Source: Anaerolineae bacterium (GTDB taxonomy: Bacteria; Chloroflexota; Anaerolineae; Aggregatilineales; Phototrophicaceae). From it: a stretch of DNA of 9,882 nucleotides. The stretch lies in NCBI GenBank assembly GCA_019912905.1, contig JAIOHO010000731.1:1-9882 (forward strand), given 5' to 3'. The notes under the pieces are model-generated. The model saw only the letters and a program-made list of their open reading frames with translations, was not told the origin of the DNA and searched no databases. This document shows positions 6,563-9,882 of the stretch, piece by piece. How positions within the stretch are numbered: the first letter of the stretch is position 1; each line of letters opens with the position of its first letter. The translations under genes and the position numbers were made by a program.

Positions 6563-6617
6563 GGGGTCGGCTCTTGCTCTGCTTCTTCTTGAGTTCGCAA
6601 AAACGAATGACGATCAC
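6534..6617 (-). CDS. Lysine-rich leader peptide of the lys operon (putative)
   Basis: This is a 27-codon ORF from GTG (6617) to TGA (6536-6534). Codons 10-12 are AAG AAG AAG (6590-6582), followed by CAG AGC and another AAG (6575-6573), so four of six consecutive codons read lysine. Scarce charged tRNA-Lys would stall a ribosome at the run. Stalled at codon 15 it would cover strand 1 (6570-6565), leave strand 2 free and allow the antiterminator. With ample lysine the ribosome moves on to the stop and the terminator can form. The Shine-Dalgarno is weak (TGGAA, 9 nt before GTG). The frame is open further upstream, so TTG 6641 or ATG 6686 (50 residues) are other possible starts. The Lys run, frame and stop are the same in all versions. 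No other function is suggested for this peptide. Confidence 0.68.
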   Translation of the reverse strand: MIVIRFCELKKKQSKSRPPGLDSCAAP

Positions 6618-6639
6618 GGCCTGTTTTCCACTACTGCGC

Positions 6640-6676
6640 AATAAAAAACCTGCTCGGGTTAGTCCGGGCAGGTTTT
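6640..6676 (-). terminator. Second intrinsic terminator, upstream of the leader peptide
   Basis: AAAACCTGCCCGG (6676-6664) pairs with CCGAGCAGGTTTT (6657-6645) on the minus strand, thirteen pairs with one G:U and a 6-nt loop. It is followed by UU-A-UU, giving a six-U run that starts inside the stem. It is a strong terminator for minus-strand transcripts and could end the upstream glycan operon, whose last stop is at 6866-6864. It lies only 23 nt before the leader GTG, which leaves little room for a lysW promoter behind it. It may therefore be part of the lysW leader instead. On the plus strand it also forms a hairpin with Ts, but no plus-strand gene runs into it. Confidence 0.7.
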
Positions 6677-6712
6677 GCTTTCTCATCCACAAAGCAAAAG
6701 ACCCGAACTAAC
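6658..6712. repeat. Nested inverted repeat that competes with the neighbouring hairpins
   Basis: The plus strand reads GTTAGTCCGGG (6658-6668), then TTTTGCTTT (6673-6681), a 9-nt centre, AAAGCAAAA (6691-6699) and CCCGAACTAAC (6702-6712). The inner arms match perfectly over 9 bp, and the outer arms match 10 of 11. Folded as one long hairpin it destroys both the terminator at 6640-6676 and the hairpin at 6700-6722, because it uses one arm of each. It could be an alternative antiterminating fold or a small palindromic repeat element. No second copy exists in this window. Confidence 0.55.
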
Positions 6713-6722
6713 GGTCCGGTTC
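6700..6722. terminator. Weak hairpin with a U-rich tail, possible terminator of the glycan operon
   Basis: GAACCGGAC (6722-6714) and GTTCGGGTC (6708-6700) on the minus strand form a 9-bp stem with one mismatch, one G:U and a 5-nt loop. UUUUGCUUUG follows. It lies 141 nt after the stop of the fructosamine-kinase-like gene. It is a weaker terminator than the one at 6640-6676 and overlaps the nested repeat. Confidence 0.4.
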
Positions 6723-6799
6723 AGTCTTCTTTGCCTTCTTGGTGAAAATTGCGCGGTTCATACGATTTGTCGCAAATGTCCTAAAAACTCACGCTGATA

Positions 6800-6828
6800 A
6801 CTATATCGGGTTTCCTGACAGGAATCCA
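6800..6828 (-). promoter_or_regulatory. Candidate promoter for the lys leader, with an embedded palindrome
   Basis: TATAGT (6805-6800) resembles a -10 box (five of six). TGGATT (6828-6823), 17 bp upstream, is a poor -35 box (three of six). The spacer and part of the -35 are a palindrome, GGATTCCTGTCAGGAAACC on the minus strand (6827-6809), with one mismatched pair around a central T, the typical form of a repressor operator. If real, the transcript would start near 6793 and carry a leader of about 355 nt before lysW. The remaining sequence from 6723 to 6863 shows nothing else I can name. Confidence 0.25.
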
Positions 6829-6863
6829 CCGTGTAAATCGTCTGAAATTGTTTGTGCAACATG

Positions 6864-7724
6864 TTAGAAGCCAAATCTACGCAGCGCCGCGTCGACCATC
6901 TGGATGTAGCTGCCACCGAACAACCGCACATGAACCAGCAGGGGATAAAGATTGTACAGGTCGGATCGTTCCTCGAAGAAGCCCGGTTCCAAGGGGCGCA
7001 GCTGCTGGTAGCGATCGAAGAACGGTGCGCCAAAGCTGTGAAACAGGCGCATATAGGCCAGTTCAATTTCCGCGTGGCCGTAATAGATGGCCGGGTCGAT
7101 GAAGCCGACGACACGCCCATTTCGTGTTAACACATTGGTCGTCCACAGGTCGCCGTGAATCAGACTGGGTTGATCCGGTTCGAGCAGCCAGTTTTCGAGC
7201 CGGGCGCTGAGACGGTCGATGCGCGATCGCAGTGAGCCGGGCAGGGGACCCTGCTCGTGTGCGATCTGTGCCATAGACCGCAGGCGCTGATCGCGGAAGA
7301 AGTCGATCCACGATGCTGTCAGCGGATTGGGCTGAGGCAGCGGGCCGATCAGGGTATCGCGTTCCAGACCGAAGCCTGTCTGGGTGATGCCGTGCAGGTC
7401 GGCCAGCAGATCTGCCGCATGAGCCTGCTCGGAGGGGCCGAGGTGACTCTTGCCTTCGACATAGGTCATCAACAGCAGGGTATCCTCGGCATGCAGCACT
7501 TCGGGCACTGGCAGGCGGCTGTGCTCCCGGAGGTAGCGCAGCATATAGCCTTCGATGCTCAAGTGGGCGGCAGTCGATTGGGCGACTTTGGCAACCAGGG
7601 TGCGCCCATCGGCCAGATCGACCCGGTAGACTTCGCCGATCATGCCCCCGGTAAGCGGCTGAAGGCGGCGCGGCGGTGTTCCGAGGAGGGTATTCAGACG
7701 CGCAGCAACGGGACTGCTGTTCAC
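6864..7724 (-). CDS. Fructosamine kinase family protein (FN3K/YniA-like)
   Basis: The 286-residue protein has the aminoglycoside-phosphotransferase-type kinase fold of the fructosamine-3-kinase family. It has LTGGMIGEVYRV (24-35, G-rich loop), LVAKV with ATP-lysine 46, and Glu58 in the SIEGYMLRYL helix. The catalytic loop is LIHGDLWTTNVL (188-199), with a metal Asp in VVGFIDPAIYYGHAEIELAYMRLF (206-227). HGDLWTTN and the IDPAIYYGHAEIELA block are FN3K signatures. Members phosphorylate ketosamines on glycated proteins or small ketosamines, leading to deglycation. The start is GTG 7724, whose GTGA overlaps the stop of the glycosyltransferase, so the two are probably translationally coupled. Its length is normal. 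The true substrate in this glycan-locus setting is unknown. Confidence 0.88.
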   Translation of the reverse strand: MNSSPVAARLNTLLGTPPRRLQPLTGGMIGEVYRVDLADGRTLVAKVAQSTAAHLSIEGYMLRYLREHSRLPVPEVLHAEDTLLLMTYVEGKSHLGPSEQAHAADLLADLHGITQTGFGLERDTLIGPLPQPNPLTASWIDFFRDQRLRSMAQIAHEQGPLPGSLRSRIDRLSARLENWLLEPDQPSLIHGDLWTTNVLTRNGRVVGFIDPAIYYGHAEIELAYMRLFHSFGAPFFDRYQQLRPLEPGFFEERSDLYNLYPLLVHVRLFGGSYIQMVDAALRRFGF

Positions 7725-9043
7725 GATGCCGGACCGACCAGCCTCTGATACTGGGCAAAGATTTCCTGCACTTCATCTTCGGCGGTCTTGACTGCCGGGA
7801 CGCCCGCCTGCAATCGACCGAGCAGATCCGGCTCGTGCAGCAGACGCTCGATCTGACCGCGCAGGTCCGTGATGCTGTTCAGTTCGAACAACAGGCCGCT
7901 TTGTTCGTGGGTCACAAGTTCGGCCATGCCGCCCAGATTGGTGGCGATGACGGGAAGCCCGATGGTGAACGCCTCGGCAATGACCGTTGGGCTGTTTTCG
8001 TACCAGCGGGAGGGGACTACCAGCAGGTCGAAGCTCGACAGGATGTCCCATACCTGCGGCGCTTGATAACGGCCATGCCAGCGGACCGCAGGCGTGCCGG
8101 CTGTGCGGCGTTTCAATTCGGCGGCATAGTCCGGCGTTTCATCTTCAGGCCCCCACACATCGAGCGTGACTTTTTCGCCGCGTTCGATGAGCGGCAGCAG
8201 GGCATCGACGAGCAGGTCTGTGCCCTTATGCGCCTTGATCTGCCCGATATAACCGAGCCGCAGCGCATTCTGGGAGTCCGGACTCTGGTGAGATGCAGGT
8301 CGGTGCTGGACGGTCAGCCCATGACGGATATACACATAATTCCGGGTGTCGAAGCCGAACTGGTGAAACTTGTCGATCAGGAAGCGTGAGGGGCTGATGA
8401 CGAGATCCACTGCATCGAGCGCCTGCCGGAGGGTCTGGCGGCGCTCTGCGATCCGTTCGGCAGCCGTCTTGACCAGCGGTGTATGGTCGGCGACCGACCA
8501 GAAACGGTCCACCACTTCGCGGGGGACAAATTCGACGGGCATCCGGTAGCGTCGCTTTTCTTCGAGGAGGCAGCGCGCGCATTTCTCGTCTGTTTCCGGC
8601 CCGACGCACAGGTCCCCGTTGGTCCTCAGCAGATTGAGGCGATAACACAGGAACCAGTATTCGGTCAGGGTCATGACCACGGGAATGCCCTGCGCCCGCG
8701 CGACGTGAATCACCTGGCCGCCCAGGAGGTAGCCGCTGACGATGTGCACGAGATCGAACGACCTACCCTCCAGAAAGGTGCGAAAGGCAGCGCCGATGGC
8801 AGGATGATCGTACAGGTTGCGGAATGGGTCGCCGTGTTCGACATTGTAATAGAAGCGGTGGACGATGAAGCCGTTTTCCTGCCTGGTTTCCAGGCGCGTC
8901 TCCGCTGCGTTTAGCTGCTCCAGCGCGAATACCTCCACCTCGTGGTGCTGTGCCACCAGCCAGTGAACGATGCGTTCAGCCGCGCGTTCGGCCCCGGCGT
9001 AGTAGGTCGGCGGAAAACCATGAACGACGATCGCGATCCGCAT
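7721..9043 (-). CDS. GT4-family (GT-B fold) glycosyltransferase
   Basis: The 440-residue enzyme has the two Rossmann domains of GT4 transferases. The N-terminal acceptor domain opens with IAIVVHGFPPTYYAGAERAA (3-22), including the glycine-containing loop. The C-terminal donor domain has RLGYIGQIKAHKGTDLLVDA (262-281) and the retaining-GT E-x7-E motif in YENSPTVIAEAFTIGLPVIA (Glu349 and Glu357), followed by TNLGGMAELV. Cys146, Cys155 and Cys158, with Cys133 nearby, form a cysteine cluster found in some GT4 proteins that may bind a metal. It should transfer a sugar from a nucleotide sugar to a lipid-linked or surface glycan at the inner face of the membrane. The start lies 1 nt after the flippase stop. 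Donor and acceptor cannot be told. Confidence 0.9.
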   Translation of the reverse strand: MRIAIVVHGFPPTYYAGAERAAERIVHWLVAQHHEVEVFALEQLNAAETRLETRQENGFIVHRFYYNVEHGDPFRNLYDHPAIGAAFRTFLEGRSFDLVHIVSGYLLGGQVIHVARAQGIPVVMTLTEYWFLCYRLNLLRTNGDLCVGPETDEKCARCLLEEKRRYRMPVEFVPREVVDRFWSVADHTPLVKTAAERIAERRQTLRQALDAVDLVISPSRFLIDKFHQFGFDTRNYVYIRHGLTVQHRPASHQSPDSQNALRLGYIGQIKAHKGTDLLVDALLPLIERGEKVTLDVWGPEDETPDYAAELKRRTAGTPAVRWHGRYQAPQVWDILSSFDLLVVPSRWYENSPTVIAEAFTIGLPVIATNLGGMAELVTHEQSGLLFELNSITDLRGQIERLLHEPDLLGRLQAGVPAVKTAEDEVQEIFAQYQRLVGPAS

Positions 9044-9044
9044 A

Positions 9045-9882
9045 TCAGGACCCGATCGTGGTGGGAGCAGGGCGCAGCCGCCGAATCACCTGGCCCGGAA
9101 GCTGGAGCAGTTGCTGGCGCTCGTTATCCTTCAGGATGGGCAGCACCCAGATCAGCGTCAGGTAAGTAACGCCGCCAACGGCGATGACCAAAAAGATGTT
9201 GAGATGGCGCAGCAGCACGACCTCGACACCCATGAGCGCGGCGGCGATCCCAATCCATAACAACCGGCGCAGCTTCAGGCCGGGGCCAAGCTCCCGCCGC
9301 AGCAGGGCATAGAAGAGGGCAGCGCCGAAGAAGTCAGTCACCACGGTGGCTAAGCATGCCGCTGCGATTCCGAATTGAGGGATCAGAAAGGCGTTCAGGA
9401 TCACATTGAGAATGCCAACACTGACATAGATGCGGGCAGCACTGCCTTCGCGCTTGATCGAAGTGGCGATGTTGCCGCAGAAGGCGTGATAGGTCACAAA
9501 TGGAATATCCCAGATCAGGATGCTAAAGGCCAGGGCGGATGGTAAAAACTCCTCGCCAAAGATGTTGATAATCCCTGAACTCAGGAGAGAGCCGCCGACG
9601 GCGATTGGCAGTGCGATCAGAACGATGAAGCGCACCGAGGTGTAATACCACTGGCTGACTGTGGCCGGATTGTTGGTGTGTTCGCGGGCCAGGGTGGGCA
9701 GGATGGCGTCGTTGAATGACCGGGAGATCGTCAGAAACGAGAGCGTAAGCCGGTAAGCCGCACTGTACCAGCCGACGACCTCATCACTGACGTAACGGCT
9801 CAGGAAGATCGTGTCCACCTGAAAAGCGAACGACAGCGACAGCTGAACCGCCGCAAATGGCAGCCCTGCCTTTAAGACGCTG
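9045..9882 (-). CDS. Polysaccharide flippase (Wzx/MOP superfamily), 5' end outside window
   Basis: The frame is open through the window edge, so only the C-terminal 278 residues are seen. GTG 9818 is internal, since the residues before it (FAAVQLSLSFAFQV) continue a membrane helix. The protein is very hydrophobic, with about eight recognisable membrane spans. They include VQLSLSFAFQVDTIFLSRYV, a YSAAYRLTLSF loop, FIVLIALPIAVGGSLLSSGI, LAFSILIWDIPFVTYHAF, a span around GILNVILNAFLIPQFGIAAA, TVVTDFFGAALFYALL, LLWIGIAAALMGVEVVL and IFLVIAVGGVTYLTLIWVL. DTIFLSRY and the ALxFSILI...ILNxxLNxFLIPxFGIxGAA-like pattern are typical of oligosaccharide flippases, which move lipid-linked glycan units across the cytoplasmic membrane. 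It forms an operon with the downstream glycosyltransferase, consistent with export of its product. Confidence 0.88.
   Translation of the reverse strand, partial: SVLKAGLPFAAVQLSLSFAFQVDTIFLSRYVSDEVVGWYSAAYRLTLSFLTISRSFNDAILPTLAREHTNNPATVSQWYYTSVRFIVLIALPIAVGGSLLSSGIINIFGEEFLPSALAFSILIWDIPFVTYHAFCGNIATSIKREGSAARIYVSVGILNVILNAFLIPQFGIAAACLATVVTDFFGAALFYALLRRELGPGLKLRRLLWIGIAAALMGVEVVLLRHLNIFLVIAVGGVTYLTLIWVLPILKDNERQQLLQLPGQVIRRLRPAPTTIGS

Noticed and set aside
6438..6863. Lysine (L-box) riboswitch or T-box leader upstream of lysW
   Set aside because: I do not see the T-box AGGGTGGNACCGCG-like motif before the terminator, nor the conserved L-box core. The Lys-codon ORF with alternative helices explains the terminator better.
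7063..7776. Minus-strand 237-codon frame overlapping the FN3K-like gene
   Set aside because: It is an Arg/Pro/Ser-rich out-of-frame shadow without domain signatures.
1..9882. CRISPR arrays, tRNA or rRNA genes
   Set aside because: I see no regularly spaced direct repeats and no cloverleaf or ribosomal RNA sequence anywhere in the window.

Overview
The window looks like a chromosomal segment of a GC-rich bacterium that makes lysine by the alpha-aminoadipate (AAA) route with the carrier protein LysW. This route is known from Thermus/Deinococcus, many archaea and parts of the Chloroflexota. The protein style and the mixture of a LysW cassette, an LLM-class flavin oxidoreductase and envelope-sugar genes suggest a Chloroflexota (Anaerolineae-like) genome. 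That assignment is a low-to-moderate-confidence impression, because no marker gene is present.

Layout. Positions 37-261 (+) hold the N-terminal stub of a threonine/serine dehydratase that stops abruptly, followed by about 130 bp of lower-GC sequence of unknown origin. Positions 393-1226 (+) encode a luciferase-like flavin oxidoreductase. A long hairpin (1236-1275) separates it from the convergent lysine operon. Positions 6437 down to 1290 (-) are a compact six-gene operon, lysW-lysX-lysY-lysZ-lysJ-lysK. Most junctions overlap (GTGA, ATGA, 8 nt) or are a few bases apart. It covers the whole carrier-bound half of the pathway: AAA is attached to the C-terminal Glu of LysW (LysX), phosphorylated (LysZ), reduced (LysY), transaminated (LysJ) and released as lysine (LysK). 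The homocitrate-to-AAA genes are not in the window.

The most interesting part is the 426-bp stretch 6438-6863 upstream of lysW. It contains a small ORF (6617-6534, -) with three consecutive Lys codons and a fourth three codons later. The ORF is followed by a perfectly placed set of alternative RNA hairpins: a 1:2 hairpin, an 11-bp antiterminator and a U-tract terminator 50 nt before the lysW start. This is the architecture of a trp/his-type leader-peptide attenuator, here sensing lysine. Farther upstream is a second group of competing inverted repeats with another terminator (6640-6722) and a weak candidate promoter with an embedded palindrome (6800-6828).

Positions 9882 down to 6864 (-) are a second operon: a polysaccharide flippase (5' end outside the window), a GT4 glycosyltransferase and a fructosamine-kinase-family protein. 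They are separated by 1 nt and a GTGA overlap respectively. It probably belongs to an exopolysaccharide or cell-surface glycan locus that continues beyond the window.
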